From CAZCYE01 sp964502775 (lineage in GTDB: Bacteria; Actinomycetota; Acidimicrobiia; IMCC26256; PALSA-555), in the NCBI GenBank assembly GCA_964502775.1, contig CAZCYE010000004.1, forward strand, positions 1 to 35,270: 35,270 nucleotides of DNA, in the 5' to 3' direction. The translations under genes were made by a program, and so were the position numbers. Shown here piece by piece: positions 23,194-31,657 of this stretch (position 1 is the first letter of the stretch; every line of letters starts with the position of its first letter). The notes beneath the pieces were generated by a model. That model saw only the letters and a program-made list of their open reading frames with translations, searched no databases and was not told the origin of the DNA.

Positions 23194-23757
23194 TCAGACG
23201 CTACGACCGCTGTAGGCCGCGAGCTGGTCGATCGGGCTCGCGTCAGCTGGTGCGTCGACCGGATCCCGGAAGGTGTCGCCGTCGCGGAGACCGCCGACGA
23301 TCGTCTCGGCCGTGGCGCGAGCGTTGGCGACCACGTCCGCTGGCGGGTCAAAGGGCTGGCCGGTCGCACTCGCGAGATCCCAGGCGTGGACGAGGAGGTC
23401 GAACTTTGCGATGTCGAGTGCGACCTGCGCCGGGAGCGTCGCGAACGGCAGGGTGATGTCGCGCTCCATCGCGCCGGGTGCGTCCGCCGACGACTTGAAG
23501 TCCGCGATCACTCGCGCCCACGCGGCCGCGGGGTCGTCACCGAGCACATCGGGCGCGCCCTCGCCGCCGCCCTGAGCCGCCTCACCCCGGAAGCTCGCGG
23601 CAAACATCGCGCCCCCTCCGACCAAGTGGGTGGCGAGGTCGCGAACTGTCCATTTCGCGCAAGGGGTCGGGTTGTCCCACTGATCCGACGCCACGCCTTC
23701 CATGAGCTTTTGCAAGGCGCTCGATTGGAACTGCAGCTGTTCGGAAGGTGATGCCAT
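23194..23757 (-). CDS. TIGR03086 family (maleylpyruvate isomerase-type, DinB-like) protein
   Basis: This 187-residue protein begins MASPSEQLQFQSSALQKLMEGV and contains WDNPTPCAKWTVRDLATHLVGG (about 27-48). There a P-x-P-C-x-x-W-x-x-x-D-L-x-x-H-L/V pattern marks the mycothiol-dependent maleylpyruvate isomerase N-terminal/DinB-like metal-binding fold. The later FDLLVHAWDLASATG (about 127-141) supplies another metal-ligand-like His, as in TIGR03086 members. These are common in actinobacteria and are thought to use mycothiol or a metal; substrates are mostly unknown. The ATG at 23757 has an SD GGAGG 6 nt upstream, so the 66-residue upstream extension is rejected. It is divergent from the MetE-like gene. 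Confidence 0.8.
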   Translation of the reverse strand: MASPSEQLQFQSSALQKLMEGVASDQWDNPTPCAKWTVRDLATHLVGGGAMFAASFRGEAAQGGGEGAPDVLGDDPAAAWARVIADFKSSADAPGAMERDITLPFATLPAQVALDIAKFDLLVHAWDLASATGQPFDPPADVVANARATAETIVGGLRDGDTFRDPVDAPADASPIDQLAAYSGRSV

Positions 23758-23858
23758 GTTCGGCCTCCAGGGATTGTCCGAGTGGTCCTGTCTACATCGC
23801 TTCGACTCGGCTGTCCATGGCGCGGCCGACGAGTCGCAGCACCGCGGTGGGCTCGGGT

Positions 23859-23864
23859 TAGCCT
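23859..23864 (+). promoter_or_regulatory. Candidate -10 box of the MetE-like gene (leaderless)
   Basis: TAGCCT matches TANNNT and ends 6 nt before the ATG at 23871; no SD is present. Confidence 0.45.
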
Positions 23865-23870
23865 CGACCG

Positions 23871-24995
23871 ATGAGCGCTGCGGCCCGGGTCTATCGAGCA
23901 GATGTCGTGGGCTCGATGCTCCGACCGCAGGAGCTCGTCGACGCCCGTGCGGCAATGCGCGCCGGCACGCTCCCGCCCGGCGAGTACCGGGTGATCGAGG
24001 ACCGCGCCGTCGACACCGCGCTGGAGATCCAGACGACCGCAGGTGTCGACGTCGTCACCGACGGTGAGCAACGCCGTGACATCTTCATCGACCCGTTCTT
24101 CACCGGCATGTCAGGGTTCAGCCCGATCCCCGCTCATATGGTCGAGTTCCACGGCGCGAAGCCGGAGGACAGCATTCGGTTCCCGACCCCGTTCAGCATC
24201 ACGGAGCCCATCACCGCCCGATCGTGTCCCTTGCTCGACGAGCTTGCCTACACCACGCAGCACACGACGCAGCCGGTCAAGGTGACCCTGCCGAGCCCCA
24301 CGATGGCCTGCAACTTCTGGACCGACGCGTCGCGCGGCGCGTACCCCGACGCCTTTATGCTGATGCAGGCGGTGGCGGAGGTGTTTGCCGGCTGGATGCG
24401 CGAGCTCGCCGACGCCGGCTGTTCGTACATCCAGATCGATGCGCCCGACATGGCCGAGTTCTTCGCCGACGGGCTGAACACCCGGGCCCAGTACGGCGAC
24501 GAGGGGGTCGATCCCGAGCGGTTCGTCGAGGTCGCCCCGGCGATCATCGGCGAGCTGGGCGCGGTCTCAACGCCAGGTGCAATCAAGGGGCTGCACCTCT
24601 GCAAGGGCAACGGCACGCAGGCATGGATCGCATCCGGTGGGTACCAGGCGCTGTCGGAGCGCCTCTTCGGTTTCGTCGAGGGCTTCGACGTCGTTCACCT
24701 CGAGTACGACGACGAGCGCTCCGGTGGCTTCGAGCCGTTGACCCGGCTCCCGGACGACAAGGTCGCCGTTCTCGGCCTCGTGTCGACCAAGTGGAACGAC
24801 ATCGAGGACCGCGAGACCCTGAAGGCGAGGATCGACGAGGCCGCACGCTTCCATCCCAAGGAGCAGCTCGCACTTGCGACCCAGTGCGGCTTCGCGTCGA
24901 CGGCGGAGACGGCCGAGACGAAGAAGATCGACCTGGCCAACCAGGCGGCGAAGCTCGCACTCGTCGCGGAGGTTGCCCACGAGATCTGGTCGTAG
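23871..24995 (+). CDS. Cobalamin-independent methionine synthase-like (MetE C-terminal domain) protein
   Basis: The 374-residue protein matches the short, single-barrel MetE-like family and lacks the N-terminal barrel of full MetE (about 750 residues). It shows VVGSMLRP at the start and VVTDGEQRR (61-69). YIQIDAPDM (186-194) has the substrate-contacting Asp. The zinc-site ligands His242 and Cys244 (in LHLCKGN), Glu278 (in HLEYDD) and Cys339 (in TQCGF) are placed as in MetE. It therefore should activate a thiol for methyl transfer, but short members often act on unknown thiols or methyl donors, and methionine synthesis is not assured. The ATG at 23871 fits a leaderless start. It is followed by a converging K+ transporter gene. 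Confidence 0.85.
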   Translation: MSAAARVYRADVVGSMLRPQELVDARAAMRAGTLPPGEYRVIEDRAVDTALEIQTTAGVDVVTDGEQRRDIFIDPFFTGMSGFSPIPAHMVEFHGAKPEDSIRFPTPFSITEPITARSCPLLDELAYTTQHTTQPVKVTLPSPTMACNFWTDASRGAYPDAFMLMQAVAEVFAGWMRELADAGCSYIQIDAPDMAEFFADGLNTRAQYGDEGVDPERFVEVAPAIIGELGAVSTPGAIKGLHLCKGNGTQAWIASGGYQALSERLFGFVEGFDVVHLEYDDERSGGFEPLTRLPDDKVAVLGLVSTKWNDIEDRETLKARIDEAARFHPKEQLALATQCGFASTAETAETKKIDLANQAAKLALVAEVAHEIWS

Positions 24996-25028
24996 CCCTC
25001 GCCTTCGCGCCCGGCGCCGGACCAGATC
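24983..25028. terminator. Large hairpin spanning the MetE-like stop, possible bidirectional terminator
   Basis: GATCTGGTC (24983-24991) and GACCAGATC (25020-25028) are perfect 9-bp complements around a 28-nt loop that itself ends in the palindrome CCGGCGCCGG (25011-25020). The left arm lies in the last codons of the MetE-like gene; the right arm lies before the converging transporter stop. No T-tract follows. Confidence 0.35.
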
Positions 25029-25055
25029 AGAGGCCCCGCTTCTCGGTTGGAGTTG

Positions 25056-27410
25056 TCACCCGTGGGTTCCGGCGCCGAGCGTGTACACCGGATTGACGAT
25101 CGCCAGTCGCCCATGATGCTCGCCGGCGATCCCTTCGACGGTCATGCGGGTGCCGATCTCGATGCCGGCGATCGCATGGCGACCGAGGAACACCACCGTG
25201 ATCCCGCCGGTCTCGTCAGCCAGCGTGCACTCGAGCGAGCCGACACCGGCGACGGGTTGGACGCGCACCGCGTTCACTCGTCCGGTCACCTTGACCCGTT
25301 GCCGCCAGCGGACGTCGGCGATCGCGACGCGGCCGGCGAGCGTCTTGGTGCGGACGGCGGTCGTGCCGGCCGCGGGGGGTGAGCCGCCGGGCCGCGCCGG
25401 CGTCCCCCCGTTGGCTCGACGGGGCTCGGGCTCGTGGCCGGTGTCGGGGCCGGGATGACCGTCTTGGCCCAGATGGAACGGGACGGTGGTCACGTTGGCG
25501 TGCGGGATTCTCGAGATGTCGCGGACGAGCGCGTCGGCGGTCTGATCATGGAGCAGTCGACGCCACAGACCGCCGTAGCGTCGTTCGGCGATGACGACGC
25601 ACACCTCGGTTCTGCCGTCGGCAAGGCTCTGGGCCACCGCCGTCATCGCGGAGCGGCTCAGTCGTCGATCGGGGCAGTCGACGAGATCGAGGGGGATGTT
25701 GGCGAGCCCGTGCTCACGCCACATGGTGCCCAGTTCCTCGGCGCGGCCCTGATCGAGCACGAAGTGCACGGCCCGGAGCTCGTCGGGGTGAAGTGAGCGA
25801 CCGAACTGGATCGCTTGGGCCGAGGCTAGGTCGAGACGGTCCACGAGGACGAGGACGGTCAGTCGGCGCATGATCGGGGCGTGGACCGCTGCGGGCACGT
25901 CGACGTCGAGATGACGCGCCTCGCGTTCGTACTGTCGGGCGAGCCGTACGAGGAACACGACCATCACGGGGACGAAGACCACGATCAGCCAGGCACCGTG
26001 CGTGAACTTGGTGATCGCGATGATCACGTCGATGACGAGGGTCAGTACCGCGCCGGTGCCATTGATGAACAGTCCCCGCTTCCAGCCCGGCTCCCGTTCC
26101 CTGAGGTGGTGCGTGGCCATGCCCGCTTGGGAGAGGGTGAACGAGGTGAACACGCCGATCGCATAGAGCGGGATGAGCTTGTCGACCTTGGCCCTGGTCA
26201 CGACCAGCAGGACAATCGACGCGATCGCCAGGAAGAAGATGCCGTTCGAGAAGACGAGACGATGGCCTCGCTTGGTCAGTTGGCGAGGCATGAAGTTGTC
26301 GCCGGCATGGAACGATGCGAGACGGGGGAAGTCGGCGAAGCTCGTGTTCGCGGCGAGCACCAGGATGAGCATGGTGCCGGCCTGGAGCGAGAAGTACAGG
26401 ATGCGCCCGAGCGCGCCCCCGCCGTAGACGAGTTCGCCGACCTGGGAGATCACGGTCGGTGTGCCCTCTTCGAACGGCGCCACATGCATGTGCGCGGCGA
26501 GGGTCGACAAGCCGAGGAACATCGCGCCCAGCAGCGAACCCATGATGACGAGCGTGGTACGGGCGTTTCGCCACGAGGGCTCGCGGAACGCGGGGACGCC
26601 GTTCGAGATGGCCTCGACACCGGTGACGGCGGCGCCGCCGGAGGCGAAGGCGCGCATCACGACGAACAGCGACGCGCCGACCAGCAGCCCGTTCCCCGGG
26701 TTGCCGAAGTCCATCATGCCTTCGACGTCGTGAGCGCCTCTCGGGAGCTCGCCCGAGACCAGCTGCAAGATTCCCCAGCCGAGCAGGATCGCCATGTTGA
26801 GAATGAAGAAGTAGGTGGGAAGGGCGAAGAGCCGCCCCGACTCGCGCACCCCGCGTAGGTTCCCGTACGCGATCAGGATCACGAAGCCAATCGAGATGGG
26901 CACGACGTAGGGCGCGAGCCCCGAGAACGCGGAGGCAAGCGCCGCGGTTCCCGCGGCCACCGAGACCGCGACGGTCAAGACGTAGTCGGTCAGCAAGGCG
27001 ACGCCCGCGACCTGCGCAGGGAGCAACCCGAAATTGTCACGGGTCACCATGTAGGCGCCGCCCGCCGTCGGGTACGCCTTGATGGTCTGGCGATAGGACA
27101 GGATGAGAAACCCGAGGACGATGAGCAACGCGAAGGTGAGCGGGACGACGAGCGAGAACGCCGCGACCCCGACCGCGGGCACAAGCACCCGTAGGATCTC
27201 CTCGGTCGCGTACGCCGACGACGAGAGGTTGTCCGAGGCGAACACCGCAAGCGCGGTCGGCTTGCCGAGGCGTTCGTGCGCCAGTTCTTCAGTGTCCAAC
27301 GGCGGGCCCAGCACGCGCCGCTTGAAGCGGTACGCGATGGAGTCGGGCGGCAGCTCGCCTGGCGGCTCCACGGGTAGCGGTTCGGGCTCGGTCCCCAGAC
27401 TGGTTGCCAT
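25056..27410 (-). CDS. KimA-like APC-family K+ transporter fused to a C-terminal OB-fold domain
   Basis: This 784-residue protein opens with a cytoplasmic tail and LGKPTALAVFASDNLSSSAYATEEIL (about 48-73), the hallmark of KimA/YdaO-type APC carriers that import K+ with protons. About twelve membrane helices run to residue 505. A soluble region (about 513-645; VLVLVDRLDLASAQAI, CVVIAERRYGG) resembles the USP-like domain through which KimA binds c-di-AMP in Bacillus. After a Pro/Gly linker (about 650-690) a beta-rich domain (about 695-775; VKVTGRVNAVRV, LECTLADETGGITVVFLG) has the pattern of OB-fold tRNA_anti-type domains. KimA of B. subtilis is about 600 residues, so the extra domain is unusual. 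The divergent genes are Kdp-like regulators. The ATG at 27410 has AGAGGG directly in front, too close for a good SD. Confidence 0.83.
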   Translation of the reverse strand: MATSLGTEPEPLPVEPPGELPPDSIAYRFKRRVLGPPLDTEELAHERLGKPTALAVFASDNLSSSAYATEEILRVLVPAVGVAAFSLVVPLTFALLIVLGFLILSYRQTIKAYPTAGGAYMVTRDNFGLLPAQVAGVALLTDYVLTVAVSVAAGTAALASAFSGLAPYVVPISIGFVILIAYGNLRGVRESGRLFALPTYFFILNMAILLGWGILQLVSGELPRGAHDVEGMMDFGNPGNGLLVGASLFVVMRAFASGGAAVTGVEAISNGVPAFREPSWRNARTTLVIMGSLLGAMFLGLSTLAAHMHVAPFEEGTPTVISQVGELVYGGGALGRILYFSLQAGTMLILVLAANTSFADFPRLASFHAGDNFMPRQLTKRGHRLVFSNGIFFLAIASIVLLVVTRAKVDKLIPLYAIGVFTSFTLSQAGMATHHLREREPGWKRGLFINGTGAVLTLVIDVIIAITKFTHGAWLIVVFVPVMVVFLVRLARQYEREARHLDVDVPAAVHAPIMRRLTVLVLVDRLDLASAQAIQFGRSLHPDELRAVHFVLDQGRAEELGTMWREHGLANIPLDLVDCPDRRLSRSAMTAVAQSLADGRTEVCVVIAERRYGGLWRRLLHDQTADALVRDISRIPHANVTTVPFHLGQDGHPGPDTGHEPEPRRANGGTPARPGGSPPAAGTTAVRTKTLAGRVAIADVRWRQRVKVTGRVNAVRVQPVAGVGSLECTLADETGGITVVFLGRHAIAGIEIGTRMTVEGIAGEHHGRLAIVNPVYTLGAGTHG

Positions 27411-27445
27411 CCCTCTGAGTCAACGCCCTTCCCACATCAAGAACC

Positions 27446-27485
27446 CGTAAAGACGAACCACGCGACCCTCAAACGCTCGTAAAGA
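27446..27485. promoter_or_regulatory. Direct repeat in the divergent KimA/kinase promoter region
   Basis: CGTAAAGA occurs at 27446-27453 and 27478-27485, with centres 32 bp apart, about three helical turns. The 82-bp intergenic region is otherwise AT-poor. The spacing on one DNA face fits binding sites for the OmpR-type regulator encoded downstream, but this is inference. The second copy also supplies a weak -10 (TAAAGA) 7 nt before the kinase GTG. Confidence 0.4.
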
Positions 27486-27492
27486 TGGGGCC

Positions 27493-28626
27493 GTGCCCAG
27501 GCTCCGCATCCGCGATCCGGCGCCCGTGACCGGAACGGCGCTCGGTCTCGGGCTCGTGATCGTGCTCAGCGCCCTGCTGATTCCCTTCCGCGGCGAAACC
27601 ACGCGCGCCACTCCCGCACTCGTGCTGGTCATCGCGGTGGTCGTTGCCGCACTCGTCGGCGGCCGGATCGCGTCGATCATCACCGCCGTAGTCGCGGCGC
27701 TCGTCTTCAACGCGGCCTTTATTCGGCCCTACTGGACGCTCAACATCGCGATCGTCGACGACGTCGTCGCCTTCGCGGTCTTCACCGGTGTCGGCCTGGC
27801 AGTCGGCACGCTGGTTGCAGTCCAGGCCCAGCGCCGCCGGACCGCGGAACAGCGGGCACGCCAGCTCCTGGAGCTCAACGAACGGCTCGAGGAGGTGCAG
27901 ACCGAGCGTGAACGCCTGGCCGAGGAGGTCACCCGAGTGGCGGTGCTCGAACAGGTCGACGAGCAGCGTGCCGCGCTGCTGCGATCGGTGTCCCATGACC
28001 TGCGCACCCCGCTGTCGGTGATCCAGGCCGTGACGTCAGACTTGCGCGCCGGGACCGGCTACGACGACGCCACCCGAGACGAGCTGCTGGACCTGGTTCT
28101 GGACGAAGCCCAGCGGCTCGACCGCATCGTTGCCAACCTGCTGAGCCTCAGTCGTATCGAGGCTGGCTCCCTACGCCCGGAACGCCAGGCCGTCGTGGTG
28201 GGTGAGCTCGTCATGAGCTGCGCGACCCGGCTCGCGCGCCTGTTCCGCAGAACCCCGGTCAAGGTTGACATCGCTGACGACCTTCCGCTCGTCGATGCCG
28301 ACTACACGCAGCTCGACCAGGTACTGACGAACCTGCTCGAGAATGCGGCCCACCACGCCCCCGCCGGTACCACCATCCTGGTTCGGGCGTACAGCGACGA
28401 CCACATGCTCCGGGTCGTCGTCGCTGACGAGGGACCCGGCGTGCCCAGGCGCGTGGGTGAGCGGATCTTCGAACCCTTCTGGCATGGGGCCGACAGCTCC
28501 TCGAGCGGCATCGGCCTCGCGATCTGCCGCGCCCTGGTCGAAGCCCATGGCGGCACCATCCACGTCGAGTCCCCATCGAGCAACGGCGCCCGGTTCGTGT
28601 TCACGCTCCCCATCCGTCATGACTGA
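27493..28626 (+). CDS. KdpD-like sensor histidine kinase lacking the N-terminal KdpD domain
   Basis: The 377-residue kinase has four hydrophobic helices (about 14-32, 42-58, 60-76 and 88-110) with FNAAFIRPYWTLNI, the DUF4118 membrane domain of KdpD. A coiled linker (115-160), SVSHDLRTPLS (165-175, phospho-acceptor His168) and the ATPase boxes NLLENAAHHAP, DEGPGVP and GIGLAICRALVEAHGG follow. Full KdpD proteins are about 850-900 residues and carry an N-terminal KdpD/USP input region; it is absent here, so sensing must rely on the membrane part. The regulator gene overlaps its end by 8 nt. Position opposite a KimA-like gene suggests K+ or turgor control of that carrier. The GTG start has no SD. 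Confidence 0.85.
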   Translation: MPRLRIRDPAPVTGTALGLGLVIVLSALLIPFRGETTRATPALVLVIAVVVAALVGGRIASIITAVVAALVFNAAFIRPYWTLNIAIVDDVVAFAVFTGVGLAVGTLVAVQAQRRRTAEQRARQLLELNERLEEVQTERERLAEEVTRVAVLEQVDEQRAALLRSVSHDLRTPLSVIQAVTSDLRAGTGYDDATRDELLDLVLDEAQRLDRIVANLLSLSRIEAGSLRPERQAVVVGELVMSCATRLARLFRRTPVKVDIADDLPLVDADYTQLDQVLTNLLENAAHHAPAGTTILVRAYSDDHMLRVVVADEGPGVPRRVGERIFEPFWHGADSSSSGIGLAICRALVEAHGGTIHVESPSSNGARFVFTLPIRHD

Positions 28627-29317
28627 CAACTCGCCAGTACTCGTCGTCGACGACGAGCCGGCCATCGTGCGCGCGGTGACCGCCGCCCTCGAAGCCCGGG
28701 GCCACCAAGCGGTCACCGCCGGCACCGGCGGCGAGGCGCTCCATGTCGCCGCCACCCAACGGCTGGCGGCCATCATCCTCGACCTCAATCTTCCTGATCT
28801 CGATGGTGTCGAGGTGTGTCGGCGCATCCGGGAGTGGTCCCAGATCCCGATCATCGTTCTCACCGTCGAGGGCTCCGAAGATCGAAAGATTGCGGCGCTC
28901 GACGAGGGCGCTGACGACTACGTCACCAAGCCGTTCTCGACGCCCGAGCTCCTGGCCCGAGTCCGGGTCGCGCTCCGCCACCACGAAGGCCCGACCACCG
29001 CCGAGGTCGCGGTCCTCGAGGTGGGCGACTTGCGGATCGACCTTGCCCACCACAACGTGCACGTCGGCGAGCACAGCGTGGAGCTCACCCCCAAGGAGTT
29101 CGACTTCCTCGCGCTCCTTGCGCGGCATCCCGGCCGCGTGCTCACCCACCGCACCATCCTTCAAGAGGTCTGGGGCCCCCAGTACGGAACCGAGACGCAG
29201 TACCTGCGCGTCTACGCGAGCCAACTGCGCAAGAAGCTCGAGGACGACCCCAGCGCGCCCCGGATCGTCACCGAACCCGGTGTCGGCTACCGGCTCGTCG
29301 ATCCCACATCGGCGTAA
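28619..29317 (+). CDS. KdpE-like OmpR/PhoB family response regulator
   Basis: This 232-residue protein has a receiver domain (LVVDDEPAIVRAV at 8-20 with the acidic pair, phospho-acceptor Asp55 in IILDLNLPDLDG, Thr82 and Lys104 in DYVTKPF). It is followed by a winged-helix DNA-binding domain (from about 130; ELTPKEFDFLALLARHPGRVLTH and a C-terminal YLRVYASQLRKKLEDDP...GVGYRL). YLRVYASQLRKKLE is the form typical of KdpE. The ATG lies inside the end of the kinase gene (8-nt overlap), so the pair is coupled. It is likely to bind the divergent promoter region at 27411-27492, where a direct repeat is seen. Confidence 0.88.
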   Translation: MTDNSPVLVVDDEPAIVRAVTAALEARGHQAVTAGTGGEALHVAATQRLAAIILDLNLPDLDGVEVCRRIREWSQIPIIVLTVEGSEDRKIAALDEGADDYVTKPFSTPELLARVRVALRHHEGPTTAEVAVLEVGDLRIDLAHHNVHVGEHSVELTPKEFDFLALLARHPGRVLTHRTILQEVWGPQYGTETQYLRVYASQLRKKLEDDPSAPRIVTEPGVGYRLVDPTSA

Positions 29318-29363
29318 CGCCCCCGATACTTGCTCGCGCCGTCGAGGGCAGCGCCGCCGCGCT

Positions 29364-30635
29364 TCACATTCTGAACGCCTTGGCCTGGAACTCGAGGCTG
29401 TAAGCGCCGCCATCCTCGCCCTGGAACTGGAGCTCCCCGCGCACGGCGTCACCCTTCACCGAACCGGTGAGTACGACGTTCGGGACATCCTGGTCGTTCT
29501 CGCCGGTGTAGGGGTGCGTGGCGCACGTGGGACCCGAGAAGTCGCTCTGCTCCGTCGACGCGGTGAACGGCCGCGACTCGAACGTACCGTCGTCGTGCAG
29601 CTCTGCCCTCGGGCGGCGTGGTGTGAGCGTCGCGAAGTAGTCGTAGACGCTCGCGCAGGTGACGGTGTCGTCCTCGCTCACCCATGCGGCGCGGACCACG
29701 AGCTCCAGCACGAAGCGCATCACCCCGTTCTTGTCGATCGTGACGCCGATGCCGTTGCGCGTCGGACTGGTGGCCCCCGGGAAGCTGGATTCGACCAGGG
29801 TCGTGAGGAGGGTACCGGTGAACCGCCCGTGGTAGTTGCCCTTGACGTTGCCACCATCGTCCTGGCTGTCGTCCTGGTCGTTCTCGGCCGGCTCTTCGGC
29901 GCGCGGGGTCACCTTGAACACGTCGACCGGTGCGCCGTTCGGCGCCACGCCAACGATGGCGCCTCCGTAGATGAACGGGCCGCGCAGGCGGAGCAGCCCC
30001 TCGTCGGTGTCGGCGACCTTGGGGTCCAGGAGATCGTCGAGGATGAAGCCGGTGATCTGGCCTACGTCGTAGCCGTTGTTCGCCGCGAGCAGGATCGCGT
30101 TCACGAACAATGCCGCTCCGGGGTCCACCCCCTGGTCCTCGGCCCGCATGAGGATGCGGTTCGGGTCCGCGGTCACCGTCTGGTTCCTGTCCACCACGCT
30201 GGCCTGTTCCTGCTTCGCGTCCTTGCGCAGCTCCCGCGCGTCCTCAGCGGGCAAGAACTCGCCCGCGGCCACGAGCTGGTCGGTCGCCTGGGTCAGCGCG
30301 TCGATGAGGTTGCGGTAGTCGTCCACGGTGAGGCGGGAGTCAGCGCCGGAAGCGTCGCTGGTTACCGGTGCCGCAAGGGTGCCCGCGCCGATGCGGCGCT
30401 CCACCTTCTTCAGGGACACGCCGTCGTCGAGCGCAGCGAGCACGGCGGCCGGCGCGTCGTCACCAAGGTCCTCGACCGCGTCCACGGCCACGTCTTCGAC
30501 TCGCGGTCGCTTGCGCTGCTCGCCCGCGGTCGCGGTGGCCGGTATGAGGACCGGCGTCATCAGCGCTCCAGCGAGCAATGTGACGGTGACCCAACCGGTC
30601 GCCCGCCTCGTCGGTTGCTGGGTCACCTTCACCAT
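29364..30635 (-). CDS. Secreted protein of unknown function
   Basis: This 423-residue protein has a signal peptide (basic n-region, core GWVTVTLLAGALMTPVLI, cleavage near ATA after about 35). The N-terminal mature part is helical and charged (to about residue 150). A middle part includes an acidic low-complexity stretch (AEEPAENDQDDSQDDGG, about 245-262). The C-terminal half is beta-rich and contains repeated polar strands; two cysteines (CASVY and PTCATH) may form a disulphide. I do not recognise a family. The acidic stretch could bind calcium, but no defined motif is present. The ATG at 30635 has a G-rich SD-like run (GGCGGGG) about 9-14 nt upstream; a TTG two codons earlier is the alternative. 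It converges with the KdpE-like gene (46 bp). Confidence 0.65.
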   Translation of the reverse strand: MVKVTQQPTRRATGWVTVTLLAGALMTPVLIPATATAGEQRKRPRVEDVAVDAVEDLGDDAPAAVLAALDDGVSLKKVERRIGAGTLAAPVTSDASGADSRLTVDDYRNLIDALTQATDQLVAAGEFLPAEDARELRKDAKQEQASVVDRNQTVTADPNRILMRAEDQGVDPGAALFVNAILLAANNGYDVGQITGFILDDLLDPKVADTDEGLLRLRGPFIYGGAIVGVAPNGAPVDVFKVTPRAEEPAENDQDDSQDDGGNVKGNYHGRFTGTLLTTLVESSFPGATSPTRNGIGVTIDKNGVMRFVLELVVRAAWVSEDDTVTCASVYDYFATLTPRRPRAELHDDGTFESRPFTASTEQSDFSGPTCATHPYTGENDQDVPNVVLTGSVKGDAVRGELQFQGEDGGAYSLEFQAKAFRM

Positions 30636-30691
30636 CGCCAACCCCCCGCCAGCCGGGAGACTAGGTCAGGCTCGCTCGTCCTGCTCGGCGC

Positions 30692-31657
30692 TCAGCCCTG
30701 GTGGTCGATGGTGGGGATCTGCCCCATGCGTCCGGCCTGGAAGTCGTCGAGGGCTTGGATGATCTCCTCGCGGGTGTTCATGAGGAACGGTCCGTAGTGC
30801 GCGATCGGCTCCCGAATCGGGAGCCCACCCAAGAGGAGCACCTCGAGGTTGGGCGAGTCGTCGGTCTGCGCCGGCGCGGCGCCGATGGTCAAGGCCTCTC
30901 CGTCGCCGAAGACGATGAGCTGGTGCTCCGCGACCGGTCGGCGCTCGCGGGCCGCGTAGCCATGCCCGCTCAACACGTAGGCGAGTGCGTTGAATGCAGG
31001 GTGCCACGGAACCTCGAGCTGCGCCCCCGGGCTGATGCTCGCATGCGCGTAGGTGATCGGCGTGTGCGTCGTGCCCGGACCGGCGTGACCACCAAGATCA
31101 CCGGCGATGAGGCGCACGAGCGCGCCCCCGTCCGCCGATGACAGGAGCGTCAGTCGGTCCCCGGTGATCGCCTGATAGCGCGGCGGTGACCACTTCAACG
31201 CCGCGGGCAGGTTGACCCAGAGCTGCACGCCGTGACTCCGGCCCCCGCTGCGGACGAACGCCTCGGTCGGAACCTCGTCGTGGAGGATCCCCGACCCCGC
31301 AGTCATCCACTGGGTGTCACCTTCCCCGATGATCCCGCCGCCGCCGTTGGAGTCGTGGTGCTCGACGACGCCGTCGATGACGTAGGTGACCGTCTCGAAC
31401 CCCCGGTGGGGGTGCCAGGGCGCGCCGACCGGCTCGTTGGGCGCGTACTCGACCGGTCCGAGCTGGTCGAGGAGGAAGAACGGATCCGCGATGTGCGTGT
31501 CGACGCCGCCGGGGAACGGGCGCCAGACCTCGAACCCGGCGCCTTCGATCGCGTGGTGCGCGGGCACGACCTGTGCCACTGGGCGTGCCGTCGCCTCGGG
31601 CGCGGGTACTTCCAGTCGGGGGAGCACGAGCGGGTTCTCAACCGAGACTGCGGGCAT
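30692..31657 (-). CDS. Pirin family protein
   Basis: The 321-residue bicupin protein shows the pirin core: DPFFLLDQLGPVEYAPNEP, then WHPHRGFETVTYVIDG (81-96) with His82 and His84. GEGDTQWMTAGSGILHDE (111-128) supplies His126 and Glu128. These four residues match the pirin metal site. The C-terminal cupin (about 190-300) contains LRAHxx-like replacements and ends ALDDFQAGRMG, typical of the family. Bacterial pirins include quercetinase-like dioxygenases and redox-linked regulators; which applies cannot be told. The ATG at 31657 has an SD GAGGTG 4 nt upstream. It stands alone on the minus strand. Confidence 0.88.
   Translation of the reverse strand: MPAVSVENPLVLPRLEVPAPEATARPVAQVVPAHHAIEGAGFEVWRPFPGGVDTHIADPFFLLDQLGPVEYAPNEPVGAPWHPHRGFETVTYVIDGVVEHHDSNGGGGIIGEGDTQWMTAGSGILHDEVPTEAFVRSGGRSHGVQLWVNLPAALKWSPPRYQAITGDRLTLLSSADGGALVRLIAGDLGGHAGPGTTHTPITYAHASISPGAQLEVPWHPAFNALAYVLSGHGYAARERRPVAEHQLIVFGDGEALTIGAAPAQTDDSPNLEVLLLGGLPIREPIAHYGPFLMNTREEIIQALDDFQAGRMGQIPTIDHQG

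Noticed and set aside
25881..26858. 325-codon plus-strand open frame opposite the K+ transporter
   Set aside because: Low-complexity acidic and arginine-rich composition, no start signal, and antisense to membrane helices of a recognised family.
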